Under the pieces are notes generated by a model, which was not told the DNA's origin, did not search any database, and saw only the letters and a program-made list of their open reading frames with translations. From NCBI RefSeq assembly GCF_003289955.1, contig NZ_QLZR01000003.1:248001-312000 (forward strand): a stretch of 64,000 bases of DNA, given 5' to 3'. This stretch comes from Planococcus halotolerans (GTDB lineage: Bacteria > Bacillota > Bacilli > Bacillales_A > Planococcaceae). Both the position numbers and the translations under genes were made by a program. Positions 25,805 through 35,143 of the stretch are shown here, in pieces; within the stretch, counting starts at the first letter, position 1; each line of letters opens with the position of its first letter.

Positions 25805-26729
25805 TCAATCGTTGTTTCAAAAAATCGCACCGTTTATCGGTTTGTTTCTTATTATCCTAATCATTACTTTATTGAATCCTGGTTTCCTTTCCATGAACAA
25901 TATTCTCAACGTACTGAGACAAGTATCAATCAATGCCCTGATTGCCTTCGGGATGACCTTTGTCATTCTGACGGGCGGCATAGATTTATCGGTCGGTTCG
26001 ATTCTGGCATTGACCGGAGCCGTTACTGCCGGAATGATGGCAAGCGGCGTTGACCCGATTTTAGCCATGTTTGTCGGCCTCTTGCTCGGCGCATTACTTG
26101 GAGCTTTCAACGGAATAATCATTGCGAAAGGGAAAGTTGCTCCTTTCATCGCCACTTTAGCGACAATGACGATTTACCGGGGCTTGACTCTTGTCTATAC
26201 AGAAGGTCGCCCGGTTTCCGGACTCGGCGACGGCGGCGCATTCCAGATGTTGGGGAGAGGTTATTTCCTCGGCATACCAATTCCGGTTGTCACCATGATC
26301 ATCAGTTTCCTTATTCTTTATTTCATCTTGAAGAAAACGACTTTCGGACGCCGTGTTTACGCGGTGGGCGGCAATGAAGAAGCGTCAATTCTTTCCGGAA
26401 TCAACGCGGACCGCATTAAGATTTATGTCTATTCATTGATCGGCTTCCTGTCGGCGTTTGCTGCATTAATCTTAACGTCACGCCTGAATTCAGCGCAGCC
26501 GACTGCCGGACAGATGTTTGAACTTGATGCCATCGCGGCTGTTGTGCTTGGTGGAACGAGCTTGACCGGTGGGCGCGGCTGGATTGTCGGTACTTTGATT
26601 GGTGCTTTGATCATCGGTGTTTTGAATAATGGTTTGAACTTAATTGGGGTTTCGTCCTTCTTCCAGCAAGTGGTGAAGGGTGCAGTCATATTATTGGCGG
26701 TCCTGTTGGATCGTAAAAAAACAGCTTAA
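25785..26729 (+). CDS. rbsC: Ribose ABC transporter, permease
   Basis: A 314-residue permease with about ten membrane helices, including the conserved [16 protein letters not shown] loop and the ATPase-contacting ERSGGNE-like segment [13 protein letters not shown]. It forms the ribose channel as a dimer. ATG 25785 was chosen because GGAGGTG lies 7 bases upstream within rbsA; an in-frame GTG at 25776 sits on the ribosome site itself. Confidence 0.96.
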   Translation: MQLKTANQSLFQKIAPFIGLFLIILIITLLNPGFLSMNNILNVLRQVSINALIAFGMTFVILTGGIDLSVGSILALTGAVTAGMMASGVDPILAMFVGLLLGALLGAFNGIIIAKGKVAPFIATLATMTIYRGLTLVYTEGRPVSGLGDGGAFQMLGRGYFLGIPIPVVTMIISFLILYFILKKTTFGRRVYAVGGNEEASILSGINADRIKIYVYSLIGFLSAFAALILTSRLNSAQPTAGQMFELDAIAAVVLGGTSLTGGRGWIVGTLIGALIIGVLNNGLNLIGVSSFFQQVVKGAVILLAVLLDRKKTA

Positions 26730-26742
26730 GGAGCGTGGGAGA

Positions 26743-27669
26743 ATGAACAAGTTCAAGTTTCTAGCAATGTTGGTGGCCATGATGGTTTTAGCGGCATGTT
26801 CAATGGAAGGTCCAGGTTCAAGTTCAGAAGATGAATCAGGCGGCAGCACGGAAAGTGATGGGGAATACACAATCGGCTTTTCAATCTCGACATTGAACAA
26901 TCCGTTCTTTGTAACATTGAGCGAAGGGGCTGAAGCGAAAGCTGACGAGCTTGGCGCGGAAATTTCAGTTGTTGATGCACAGAATGACGCAGCAAAACAA
27001 GCAAGTGATGTAGAAGATTTAATTCAACAGGGCGTCGATTTGATCATGATCAACCCAGTTGACTCAGAAGCGGTTGCAACTGCAGTCGAATCAGCAAACA
27101 ATGCTGATATTCCTGTAATTTCGGTTGACCGCAGCGTTGAAGGCGGAGAAGTGATTTCACATATTGCCTCTGATAACACAGCGGGCGGAGAAATGGCTGG
27201 CGAATACTTGTTGTCATTGGTTGGAGACGGCGCACAAGTGGCTGAGCTCCAAGGAGTACCAGGAGCTTCAGCAACGCGTGAACGCGGAGAAGGTTTTAAT
27301 AATATCGCACAGGAAAGCCTGGATGTAGTCGCACAGCAAACTGCAAACTTTGACCGTGCGGAAGGATTGAGCGTTATGGAAAATATTCTTCAGTCCAATC
27401 CGGATATCGTAGGCGTTTTTGCTCATAACGATGAAATGGCATTAGGGGCTCTTGAAGCCATTGAAGCTGCAGGCAAAGATATTCAAGTTGTCGGTTTTGA
27501 TGCCACGGAAGATGCAGTGCAAGCGGTTGAAGAAGGACGTCTTGCAGGCACAGTTGCCCAAAAACCGGAATTGATCGGTGAAACAGGCGTAGAAACAGCG
27601 GTTCAATTCCTAGACGGAGAAGATGTGGAAGCATCAATTCCAGTAGAGCTTGAATTGATCCAGCCGTAA
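26743..27669 (+). CDS. rbsB: Ribose ABC transporter, substrate-binding lipoprotein
   Basis: A 308-residue lipoprotein that captures ribose outside the cell. The signal peptide ends in the lipobox LAAC, so the mature protein is anchored at this cysteine; a Ser/Glu-rich linker follows. The core has the type I periplasmic-binding-protein pattern (TIGFSISTLNNPFF, GFDATEDAV). ATG 26743 follows GGGAG; longer in-frame starts run into rbsC. A strong terminator ends the operon. Confidence 0.96.
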   Translation: MNKFKFLAMLVAMMVLAACSMEGPGSSSEDESGGSTESDGEYTIGFSISTLNNPFFVTLSEGAEAKADELGAEISVVDAQNDAAKQASDVEDLIQQGVDLIMINPVDSEAVATAVESANNADIPVISVDRSVEGGEVISHIASDNTAGGEMAGEYLLSLVGDGAQVAELQGVPGASATRERGEGFNNIAQESLDVVAQQTANFDRAEGLSVMENILQSNPDIVGVFAHNDEMALGALEAIEAAGKDIQVVGFDATEDAVQAVEEGRLAGTVAQKPELIGETGVETAVQFLDGEDVEASIPVELELIQP

Positions 27670-27695
27670 TCGAAATCGAATAAAAACAGTTACGG

Positions 27696-27728
27696 AGCAG
27701 CATCCTTTTACCTGGATGCTGCTTTTTT
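27696..27728 (+). terminator. rbs operon terminator
   Basis: AGCAGCATCC pairs with GGATGCTGCT, followed by six T residues. Confidence 0.92.
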
Positions 27729-28043
27729 CTGTCCAGTAATAATTGAAAAATCGAGGTTGGGAAAATTTTTCGTGTTTTTAGAGAGGAGTTATTAATAAGG
27801 GGATTAAAATGATATTTATGTTTAATTTTTAATGTTAATTTGACTAATGAGAATGAAATATGAACTTTTAATAGGTGTATATAACTTGATTGTTCATTAA
27901 GAGGTTGGGAAATATTTCTGTCTATTGATTTGAAAAATTTGTCAGTTTACTATCAGAAGAAGCAAGGTACACAAACTACCTTATCTGCTCCATGTGGACA
28001 GCTGACACCATATAGAAGAAATATAACTACTGGAGATGAAGCT
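27729..28043. other. AT-rich intergenic stretch
   Basis: About 315 bases with no supported gene. The frame of the next gene is open upstream (from 27930), but it has no ribosome site and no protein-like character. No repeat or structured RNA was recognised. Confidence 0.5.
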
Positions 28044-28604
28044 ATGAAGAGAAGGATGACATCATTGTTGATTATCATTTTGCTGATTGTTCTTGGAGTT
28101 CTGGGCTATGAATATTTAGAAAAAGCGGAAGCGGGTAACGGCATATGGGGATCGGATGAATTGTATAGAACACTTGATGAGATTAAAGCGGACTCGGATC
28201 TCGTGGTTCGTGCCCATATTCCTTTGTATTATGATATCCGTGAATATGGAGGAGAAGAAAGAACCACAAAGCAAGCTTTTTACGAAGTGGCTATTGATGA
28301 GGTATTTCTTGACCATACAGGCCATGGATTTGATGAAGATTCCGAAATCGTGGTCAATCAGGTGATCGGTTTAAAGGATTCGGATGCTGATAAGTATTCA
28401 TCGAAAAGAGGCATGAAGCCCATGAAAACAGGCGACTATTTACTCTTTCTGAAGAAAGTTACCCACCCGGCGGATGGCAATGTCTATTATATTTCAAACT
28501 CCTCCCACCATCTTTATAAATGGCGCGGCAATAAAACCTTCAAGAACATCGCGTCTGATAAATTGGGGGAGATAAAATATTCGGAGCTGACGAGTGGCCA
28601 GTAG
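28044..28604 (+). CDS. Hypothetical membrane-anchored protein
   Basis: Not recognised. The 186-residue protein has one N-terminal membrane helix (about 6-20) after MKRR, which suggests an anchored extracellular domain. The exterior part contains a repeated pattern of charged residues and GDYLLFLKKV, a beta-strand motif also seen in secreted proteins of the kind at 40618-41133 (there EYLFFLNQD). Both may share a fold. Start ATG 28044 follows GGAGATG. It is monocistronic with its own terminator. Confidence 0.7.
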   Translation: MKRRMTSLLIIILLIVLGVLGYEYLEKAEAGNGIWGSDELYRTLDEIKADSDLVVRAHIPLYYDIREYGGEERTTKQAFYEVAIDEVFLDHTGHGFDEDSEIVVNQVIGLKDSDADKYSSKRGMKPMKTGDYLLFLKKVTHPADGNVYYISNSSHHLYKWRGNKTFKNIASDKLGEIKYSELTSGQ

Positions 28605-28633
28605 AAGCTGGGTGCTTAAAAGTTCGTTCAAAA

Positions 28634-28683
28634 GAAAAGGCTGTTCAAAAGGTCAGGCACATGACTTTGGGATAGCCTTTTTT
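28634..28683 (+). terminator. Terminator
   Basis: Long imperfect stem from AAAGGCT to AGCCTTT, with an inner GGTCA/TGACT helix, followed by six T residues. Confidence 0.8.
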
Positions 28684-28712
28684 ATGATCTTAAATACCAG
28701 CTTTTCTATTCA

Positions 28713-29234
28713 TTATTTCTGTCTGATTTCACCCCTCGTAAATGAAATACTTTCCGTCCAGTCAGTGAAACCGATTTTCATGAGCTTTTCCGCAGCTTCA
28801 CCAGGGCTTGACCGGAAGTCGTCTTCGACCCAGGCACATAAATAGCCGATAGTGCCGTAGCTGGCGAAAATGGCATAATCCTGATCATTGAATACTTCAT
28901 GCAGCCGGACTGCGAGCTCATTGGATAAATGATGGATTGCGACCGCGTTTGAAAATTCATGGCTGTAAAATGAACGGTAGAAAAAGATATGCTGGCATAT
29001 CTGGTAGGTGACTGGAGACACTGCTGATGTTTCTGTATAAAAACGCAGAAATTGATCATTCAAGCTTTTACGCACTTCATCCATTAACTGATACTTGTCA
29101 GTGAAATGCAAGTAGAAGGTGGAGCGGGAGATTTCGGCTTGTTGCACAATATCTTTTACGGAAACAGCGTCGAAATTTCGGTTGGCAAGCAATTGCAGTA
29201 ATGATTCAATTATCGTTTCTTTCGCTGATTTCAT
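28713..29234 (-). CDS. TetR/AcrR family regulator (TetR-SDR pair 1)
   Basis: A 173-residue TetR-type repressor. The helix-turn-helix (VSVKDIVQQAEISRSTFYLHFTDK) lies near residues 30-53; the C-terminal ligand domain belongs to the small DhaS-like group. It is divergent from an SDR gene, so it probably controls that gene. The intergenic region holds GACATT and AATGTC arms (about 29253-29271), a possible operator. The start was moved inside to ATG 29234, which follows AAGGAG. Confidence 0.85.
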   Translation of the reverse strand: MKSAKETIIESLLQLLANRNFDAVSVKDIVQQAEISRSTFYLHFTDKYQLMDEVRKSLNDQFLRFYTETSAVSPVTYQICQHIFFYRSFYSHEFSNAVAIHHLSNELAVRLHEVFNDQDYAIFASYGTIGYLCAWVEDDFRSSPGEAAEKLMKIGFTDWTESISFTRGEIRQK

Positions 29235-29332
29235 TTGTGGCTCCTTAATGGACATTCGGGATGAAAATGTCTCGTGAAATTTCTGCGGTTACGCTTACAA
29301 TTAATTATAATAAATGATTGGAGGAATAGCTC

Positions 29333-30157
29333 ATGACAAATGAAGTTTATGTAATCACAGGCGGTTCTGGTGGAATGGGTAAGGCAACAGCTGAACTGGT
29401 CGGCAAAAAAGGAACGGTTTTACTGGCGGATATTTCAGAGGAACGTCTGGTCCAGACGAAAGAAGAACTTGCTGCTAAAGGCATCACGGATGTCCATTAC
29501 CAAACGGTTGATATTACATCAAAAGAAGATGTTGCAAAACTGGCAGAAAAAGCGGCAGAACTTGGTACATTAAGAGGTCTTGTTCATACAGCCGGTTTAT
29601 CGCCAACGATGGCCGATTCCAAACGAATCACAGCTGTAAACCTGGTTGGTACAGGATTGATCCTCGACGCATTCCTGCCATTGGCCAATGAGAAAACAGC
29701 TGCGGTAATGGTATCGTCGATGAGTGCATATATGGTGCCTCGCCAAGGTCCGTTCATGGAAGCATTGGTACAGCCGCTTGCAGAAAATGCAGTGGAAACA
29801 ATGGAGCAATTCACTCAAGGCGATTCAGGTGCAGCATACAGCATGTCGAAACTTGGTGTCATCCTGATCGTTGAAGATCAGGCTTGGGCTTGGGGCGAAA
29901 AAGGCGCTCGATTGAACTCGTTGTCACCGGGGACCATCAATACGCCGATGGGCCGCCAGGAAGCTGCCCAACAGCAGCAGATGAAAATCATGCTCGATCA
30001 CACGCCGCTTCGCCGTGAAGGTGAGCCGTCTGAAATTGCGGCGGCTATGGAATTCCTGCTGAGCGACGCTGCATCATATATTACAGGCATCGATCTTCGT
30101 GTGGACGGCGGCACTATCGCCAACTTCCCGCGCATGCGTGCATCAATGTCCCGTTAA
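29333..30157 (+). CDS. Short-chain dehydrogenase/reductase
   Basis: A 274-residue SDR. The cofactor loop GGSGGMGKA lies near residue 10, and the catalytic Tyr-x3-Lys is in AYSMSKLG; SSMSAY precedes it. Residues 140-165 (EALVQPLAENAVETMEQF) form an unusual insertion before the active-site Tyr, longer than in standard SDRs. Substrate unknown. It is divergent from a TetR gene; the RBS is TTGGAGGAATAG. Confidence 0.88.
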   Translation: MTNEVYVITGGSGGMGKATAELVGKKGTVLLADISEERLVQTKEELAAKGITDVHYQTVDITSKEDVAKLAEKAAELGTLRGLVHTAGLSPTMADSKRITAVNLVGTGLILDAFLPLANEKTAAVMVSSMSAYMVPRQGPFMEALVQPLAENAVETMEQFTQGDSGAAYSMSKLGVILIVEDQAWAWGEKGARLNSLSPGTINTPMGRQEAAQQQQMKIMLDHTPLRREGEPSEIAAAMEFLLSDAASYITGIDLRVDGGTIANFPRMRASMSR

Positions 30158-30175
30158 TTGGATAGGGAAAATACG

Positions 30176-30217
30176 ACCCCCCCTGATTGCGTTTGCGACG
30201 CGTTTAGGGGTTTTTTG
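30176..30217 (+). terminator. Weak terminator after the SDR gene
   Basis: CCCCT...AGGGG stem with an inner GCG/CGC pairing, followed by TTTTTT. Confidence 0.5.
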
Positions 30218-30451
30218 GTTAGCTGTTAGTTTGCAAATTGGTGAAGCAGGGTGCGTTTTAACGGATGGAAGTGTCTATTGAAGCGGATTTTCCTTTTGTC
30301 CTGCAGCTTATGTGCGCAGTGCCAATAATCCGTGAAAATAAATAACTTTATGCTGTCCGAATAATCAATTCAAAAACACAACTTTCCCACACAAAGTCCT
30401 TGAACTAAACGGATGTTTTTCGCATAGCGAAAAACTCCAATCCATTAAAGA

Positions 30452-30475
30452 GAGGCTTCGCGTCCGCGAAGCCTC
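30452..30475 (-). terminator. Terminator of the PadR/DUF4097 transcript
   Basis: GAGGCTTCGC pairs with GCGAAGCCTC around a 4-base loop; the reverse strand continues into TCTTT. Confidence 0.7.
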
Positions 30476-30481
30476 AATCAT

Positions 30482-31510
30482 TCATACCAATTTAACTGTA
30501 ATGCTGCCGTTGTCGGATTGCAGGTCAATGGGGTGCTGGCCGGTTCCGTAAACAGTTCTTCTTTTCTTCGAGCCGAATACAGAAACCGAGCCCCAATCGA
30601 CTTCAGCGTTGATGGTGGCGTTTTCCGGCTTTCTCTTTGTTTCCAGCAGAATAGAACCATTGTCTGTTTCCAGACTTATGTTGCGTTCAAGATCGGGCGC
30701 CAAAAGATGGATGCGTCCATTATCTGTTTGTGCCTGGACGTCACCTTCAACTTCTTTCAATGTAATGCCACCGTTGTCGGAGACGGCATTCAGTTTACCG
30801 GCTCGGATATCTTTCAACGTGAGCTGGCCATTATCTGTTTCGGCTCTCAAATTTTTTGCCTGGACAGCTGTCAGCTTTATCGCTCCATTATCCGATTTTA
30901 CCGCGAACTTTTCGGCGGTTATCCGGCTTAGATCGATGCTGCCATTATCCGTTTCAACCAGAAGTTCTGTACTTTCCAGGCGTTCACCGGTGATGGTGCC
31001 ATGGTCAGAGAGAATTTGAATCTTCTCGTATAGTTTAGGAGGCAGTCGAACAATCAGAGTGGGTGACTTGAAATTGCCTGTAATCGTAAAGAATCCCCAT
31101 TTTCTTGCTTCTTCTTTCAACGTAATCACCAGGGTACGGTCAAGGATGTCTACTGCCAGGTGCTGGCGGTAGGTTTTATTTTCAACATCTACGTGCATTT
31201 GGCCATCAGCAGAAGGGAAAATTTGCACCACTGCATTGTCGGTCTGAATATCAACTTTATCGAATTTGTCCTTCGAAATATCGATTTTCTCGGCAGGTAC
31301 TGTTGATTGGCTAAAGTCAAAGCTGTCGACAAGTTCTTTTGCGATGGCATCCGGAGAGCCCAATTCCACAGCGATATCGCTGTCGGATTTGCCATCAGCG
31401 CGGCCATTCGCAAAGTATTCGCGGATATCCTGCAGAATGTCGCTGCGTTCTTCGGCAGGCAGCCGCTCCAAGGCTTGTTCAAGCTGTTGCAGAAATTGTT
31501 GTTCAGTCAT
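30482..31510 (-). CDS. DUF1700 (HAAS) and DUF4097 repeat protein
   Basis: A 342-residue soluble protein. Residues 1-65 are a DUF1700/HAAS domain (EQALERLPAEERSDILQDIREYF). The rest is a DUF4097-type beta-helix built from at least seven repeats with a T/S-DNG turn (TDNGSIDL, SDNGAIKL, TDNGQLTL and so on). It overlaps the PadR gene by 8 bases, the usual partner of HAAS proteins, which are thought to relay signals from PadR-controlled envelope systems. No signal peptide is seen. Start ATG 31510 lies after GAGGGTG. Confidence 0.85.
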   Translation of the reverse strand: MTEQQFLQQLEQALERLPAEERSDILQDIREYFANGRADGKSDSDIAVELGSPDAIAKELVDSFDFSQSTVPAEKIDISKDKFDKVDIQTDNAVVQIFPSADGQMHVDVENKTYRQHLAVDILDRTLVITLKEEARKWGFFTITGNFKSPTLIVRLPPKLYEKIQILSDHGTITGERLESTELLVETDNGSIDLSRITAEKFAVKSDNGAIKLTAVQAKNLRAETDNGQLTLKDIRAGKLNAVSDNGGITLKEVEGDVQAQTDNGRIHLLAPDLERNISLETDNGSILLETKRKPENATINAEVDWGSVSVFGSKKRRTVYGTGQHPIDLQSDNGSITVKLV

Positions 31511-31826
31511 TTTGCACACCCTCTTCGATTAGTTTATTGACCCCATCCGTAAAGCTTTTCCATTCTTCGAGCTGTTCATGAAGATATGTTCTGCCGGCTT
31601 CGGTAAGCGAATAATATTTGCGCGGCGGACCTTCCGACGATTCCTGCAGATAAGTGGAGAAATAGCCTTCTTTGGTCAAACGGCGAAGCAGGGGATAAAC
31701 AGCGCCTTCCGAAATGGCGATGCGATCGGAAATTTTCTGCACCAATTCATAGCCGTAGCGGTCTTGTTTATCCAAAAGAACCAGCACACATAAATTCAAC
31801 GCGCCTTTTTTAAATTGAATATTCAC
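31503..31826 (-). CDS. PadR family transcriptional regulator
   Basis: A 107-residue PadR-like winged-helix repressor: YGYELVQKI...GAVYPLLRRLTKEGYF is the family's DNA-binding signature, with a C-terminal dimerisation helix. PadR-HAAS pairs are typically autoregulated and respond to envelope-active compounds. A strong GGAGG lies before the ATG. The BceAB-type exporter upstream ends in a terminator, so it is a separate unit but may share regulation. Confidence 0.92.
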   Translation of the reverse strand: MNIQFKKGALNLCVLVLLDKQDRYGYELVQKISDRIAISEGAVYPLLRRLTKEGYFSTYLQESSEGPPRKYYSLTEAGRTYLHEQLEEWKSFTDGVNKLIEEGVQND

Positions 31827-31936
31827 CTGAAAAGCCTCCTTTCCTAACTAGTATTTTATAAACAGTAGTGGTTAATGAGTAATATAACATTCAGTACTAT
31901 TCAATGCAAGGTATTGAGAGAATTTATTTTTACAAT

Positions 31937-31973
31937 AAAAGCCTTCCCGGAATCTTCAGTCCGAAAAGGCTTT
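31937..31973 (-). terminator. Exporter operon terminator
   Basis: AAAGCCTT/AAGGCTTT stem with an inner GGA/TCC pairing. Lies after the permease stop on the reverse strand, followed by TATTGT. Confidence 0.75.
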
Positions 31974-31980
31974 GATAAAC

Positions 31981-33810
31981 TTAATGCTTAGGTAAAACAA
32001 TCTTCCGATAAAGATAGACTGTAAAGAAATAATAGCCGCTGTAAATTGCCAGGAAAATCAGGATGGACACCCACAATCGGTAATAAGGTTCGTCCATGAT
32101 GAATGTGAACATCCGCATGCCGATAAAGACATGCAGCAATCCTAATAAGCCTGGGAATAAGAAGACAATCAGGATTTCACGGTAAATGGAATTCTCCAGA
32201 AGCCTGCGTCGCACACCCAGTTTCCGCAGACTGTCATAGCGGCGGATGTCATTATTTGCGCCAGACAGAATTTTGAACATCAGGATGCTTGCCATCATCG
32301 TCAGAAAAGCAAGGCCAAGGAAAAAGCCCATAAAAAACGTTCCGCTGGCAATGGCGTATTGTGTTTTGAACTGGGCGTATTTGGTCGCGACAGAATCGAT
32401 TTCTGGATCAAATCCGGAAACGAGATCGGGGTATACGTTTAACTGCAGCTCATCCAGCTTCTGCCACTCTTCAATATGGGCAGAAAAATCAGAGGTTCTT
32501 GCCAGCAGAATGGAAATTTCCTCTCCTTCCGCAAGTTCATATTCCTCAAGCGGAACGATGCGGGTAGATCTTGTGCCTTCAAGAGCAGGGTTGATTGCAT
32601 AGAGTGCAGTAAACCATTGGTCAGAGACAATTTGGTTGCCGTCCTCAATATCCAGCTTTTCCGGCAGCGGATCGGGGCGGACTACTTCATACGTGACCAT
32701 ATCTCTAATCAGCGGAGGTGAAGCATTCAGCTCTTCCTGAACCAAATAGATGAACTCATCATTCAATTTCATGCGGAATGTGAGTTGTTCTTCAACTGGA
32801 ATTGAATCTAAAACAGCCATTTCTGCAGCGCCCGGGTTGTAAAGCGTAGCATCATACTGCCAATGTTCATCAATAGATGTGAAAGCGTCGTTTTTGAAAG
32901 CGAATCCGCCTGCAATAGCACCGGCAGATAATGCGATCAGCAATGCTATCGTGGCAAGAACCCATTTCAGTGATGATAAACGGAAGTTAAGCTGTCCGGA
33001 AGTGAAAGAATTGATCCCTTTAAAATTCACTCTTTTATTGCGTTTCCATTTTCGGACGATGATAGGCAGCAGTGCCACGAATAGCACATAAGTGCCGAGC
33101 GTTGTTGCTATTGGTGCAGTGAATAACCCGATAAAACGGAGTATTTCCATGAAATAGAGCGCAACATAACCGATTGCCAATAAGAAGAGACCTAAGAAAA
33201 TCATTAATGCAGCGTTTTTGGGCTTTTCCGGTAAGAGGTCGTTTTGTACTTCTGAACGCAATAATTCAATGATGGAAATTTTGGTGAGCCATAAATTATG
33301 GATGGACGACGTAATGAAAGAAGTGACAAGGAAATAAATCATGGTCCAGAAAACCGCCGGCAAATAGACGGCCTTGAATTGAGTGAATTCGATATTCAGC
33401 TGGTTCATCAGCAACCAGGAAACGACACGGGATAAAATGATTCCGAGTATGAGGCCAATGATGAGTGAAATTCCGGTTATGGCCATGGTTTCAATCTGAA
33501 ATACACGCCGAATCTGGATTTTTTTCGCACCGATCAGTTCATAAAGGCCATATTCCTTTTTTCGTAAGGACAGCAGAAACGAATTGGTATAGAACAAATA
33601 GAAGAATGTGATGACAGAAAGCATTACTGTCCCGACGAGAAAGACCAATTGAATATTATTGATAACGGAATTTTGCAGGATAAATTCTTTATTCAGTGAA
33701 AGGGTAAGGAACATGTAAAATACAGCGATGGAAATGATCAGGCCGGTAAAGAGAATAGCATAATCCCGCTGTTTCTTTTTCAAGCCGTTTAACGCCAGTT
33801 TCAGAATCAT
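31981..33810 (-). CDS. BceB-type ABC transporter permease (antimicrobial peptide exporter)
   Basis: A 609-residue permease with FtsX-type topology: four N-terminal membrane helices, four more centrally, a large extracellular domain at about residues 310-500, then the final helices. Ten helices with one large outside loop are the mark of BceB/VraG permeases, which sense or expel bacitracin-like and cationic peptides. It overlaps the ATPase gene by four bases. The usual neighbouring BceRS kinase/regulator pair is absent here. Confidence 0.88.
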   Translation of the reverse strand: MILKLALNGLKKKQRDYAILFTGLIISIAVFYMFLTLSLNKEFILQNSVINNIQLVFLVGTVMLSVITFFYLFYTNSFLLSLRKKEYGLYELIGAKKIQIRRVFQIETMAITGISLIIGLILGIILSRVVSWLLMNQLNIEFTQFKAVYLPAVFWTMIYFLVTSFITSSIHNLWLTKISIIELLRSEVQNDLLPEKPKNAALMIFLGLFLLAIGYVALYFMEILRFIGLFTAPIATTLGTYVLFVALLPIIVRKWKRNKRVNFKGINSFTSGQLNFRLSSLKWVLATIALLIALSAGAIAGGFAFKNDAFTSIDEHWQYDATLYNPGAAEMAVLDSIPVEEQLTFRMKLNDEFIYLVQEELNASPPLIRDMVTYEVVRPDPLPEKLDIEDGNQIVSDQWFTALYAINPALEGTRSTRIVPLEEYELAEGEEISILLARTSDFSAHIEEWQKLDELQLNVYPDLVSGFDPEIDSVATKYAQFKTQYAIASGTFFMGFFLGLAFLTMMASILMFKILSGANNDIRRYDSLRKLGVRRRLLENSIYREILIVFLFPGLLGLLHVFIGMRMFTFIMDEPYYRLWVSILIFLAIYSGYYFFTVYLYRKIVLPKH

Positions 33811-34580
33811 GAGCGGACACCTGCCACAGGGCGGCGGTCTAAATCGCCTAGAACAGCCAGGATTTCCTGATGAAATTCTTCACGTGTACCGGCTGAAAAA
33901 AGTTCGTGGTCCAGTTTTCCATCCTTTATGAACAGGAGCCGACTGCAATAGCTGGCGCTGCGCGGGTCATGGGTCACCATCAGGATGGAGACTTTCCGTT
34001 CTTTATTCAAATCGGCTAATGTGTCGAGCAATGTGGCAGCATTTTTGGAATCGAGTGCACCCGTTGGTTCGTCGGCGAGAAGCAGTGTCGGTTCATGGAT
34101 CAAAGCGCGGGCGATGGCGGTCCGCTGTTTCTGGCCTCCTGAAAGCTCTGCCGGATATTTTTCTGTAATGTCACTAATTCCAAGCAGACTGGCTACTTGA
34201 TGAACGCTTGCCTGGATTTTATCTAATTTCTTATTCTGGAGCGCTAAGGGCAAAGCAATATTTTCAAAGACTGTCATATTTTCCAGCAGATTAAAATCTT
34301 GAAAGATGAATCCAAGTTTCTGGGAGCGGAAGTCCGATAATTGATTTTCGTTCATGGACGATACGGAAATGCCGTCGATGGTGATTTCACCATCCGTCAA
34401 TGGATCGAGTGTCGCGACCATATTCAGTAATGTGGTCTTGCCGGAACCTGATGGACCCATAATGCCGATGAATTCACCCTCATTCATTGAAAATGATAAA
34501 TCGCTGATTGCCGTGTAGGCGGCCGTACCTTTTTTGCCGTAAGTTTTTGTTACGTTTTTTGCCTTTAATATTGTTTTCAT
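33807..34580 (-). CDS. BceA-type ABC transporter ATP-binding protein
   Basis: A 257-residue ATPase with Walker A GPSGSGKTTLLN, signature LSGGQKQRTAIARAL and Walker B LLLADEPTGALDS, the classical MacB/BceA group. It pairs with the overlapping permease to export or detoxify envelope-active peptides. RBS TGGAGGAATTAGT precedes the ATG on the reverse strand. Confidence 0.93.
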   Translation of the reverse strand: MKTILKAKNVTKTYGKKGTAAYTAISDLSFSMNEGEFIGIMGPSGSGKTTLLNMVATLDPLTDGEITIDGISVSSMNENQLSDFRSQKLGFIFQDFNLLENMTVFENIALPLALQNKKLDKIQASVHQVASLLGISDITEKYPAELSGGQKQRTAIARALIHEPTLLLADEPTGALDSKNAATLLDTLADLNKERKVSILMVTHDPRSASYCSRLLFIKDGKLDHELFSAGTREEFHQEILAVLGDLDRRPVAGVRS

Positions 34581-34683
34581 ACTAATTCCTCCATTTGTTT
34601 CAAAATATCTGATGAGACTCAGTATATTGGAGAAACATGAAGAATTACTTTCGATAAAAATGAAGAATTCTTAAGGTTTTCAA

Positions 34684-34728
34684 AAAAACTGCTTCCAAAT
34701 CATTGTTAATGACTTGGGAGCAGTTTTT
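34684..34728 (-). terminator. Terminator of the MMPL-HssRS-like operon
   Basis: AAAACTGCTTCC pairs with GGGAGCAGTTTT, with an inner TCAT/ATGA helix; T tract on the reverse strand. Confidence 0.85.
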
Positions 34729-34737
34729 CGCTTAAAT

Positions 34738-35127
34738 CTATTCTTTTTCCGTCAGGAACGTAATAACCGCGAACAGCAGGAAGGCCAGTAATAACAGCGA
34801 ACCGCCTACGATGAACAGCACCATGACAAGGGTTTCGTTCCAATTGAACGGGTTCAAATTATACAGCCACATGCCGCCCGTCAGGCCGACCGCGCCGACC
34901 ATTGCCAGAATACCGTGGACGGTAACGAGTTTTTTATATTTAATCGTGTAGGCGTGATAGAAAATACCCCAGGCAAATACCGACAGCCAACCTACAAGCA
35001 AGATGTGAGCGTGGACCGGTCGCAGCGAATAATCCATCTGGCCAGCCATGTGTGAACCCAGATACGTGCCGATAAAACCGAAAATTGCCGAAAAGCGGAT
35101 CAATCTTAAACTCCAAACTTTTTCCAT
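34738..35127 (-). CDS. Small four-helix membrane protein with conserved histidines (heme-copper-oxidase-like)
   Basis: A 129-residue protein with four membrane helices. His39 and His41 in RPVHAHILLVGW, His58 in FYHAY and His71 in VHGIL lie near helix ends and resemble the heme-ligand pattern of truncated oxidase subunit I-like proteins. This is pattern recognition, not proof of heme binding. It is the last gene of an operon with an HssRS-like heme-sensing pair, which supports a heme-related role. The start was set at ATG 35127 because GGAGGG lies 7 bases before it. Confidence 0.7.
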   Translation of the reverse strand: MEKVWSLRLIRFSAIFGFIGTYLGSHMAGQMDYSLRPVHAHILLVGWLSVFAWGIFYHAYTIKYKKLVTVHGILAMVGAVGLTGGMWLYNLNPFNWNETLVMVLFIVGGSLLLLAFLLFAVITFLTEKE

Positions 35128-35143
35128 GAATAAACCCTCCAAA

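Larger units (their letters stand above)
30158..30481. other. Intergenic region with two inverted repeats
   Basis: Apart from the flanking terminators, GTTTTTCGC-ata-GCGAAAAAC at 30414-30434 forms a 9-bp hairpin. A 26-codon frame at about 30264 lacks a ribosome site and was not accepted as a gene. Nothing else was seen. Confidence 0.5.

Noticed and set aside
30264-30344. 26-codon ORF after the first SDR
   Set aside because: No ribosome binding site and no protein-like character.
31981-34580. ABC transporter as HrtAB (heme exporter) partner of the HssRS-like pair
   Set aside because: The permease is 609 residues with a large outside domain (BceB type); HrtB proteins are about 350 residues.
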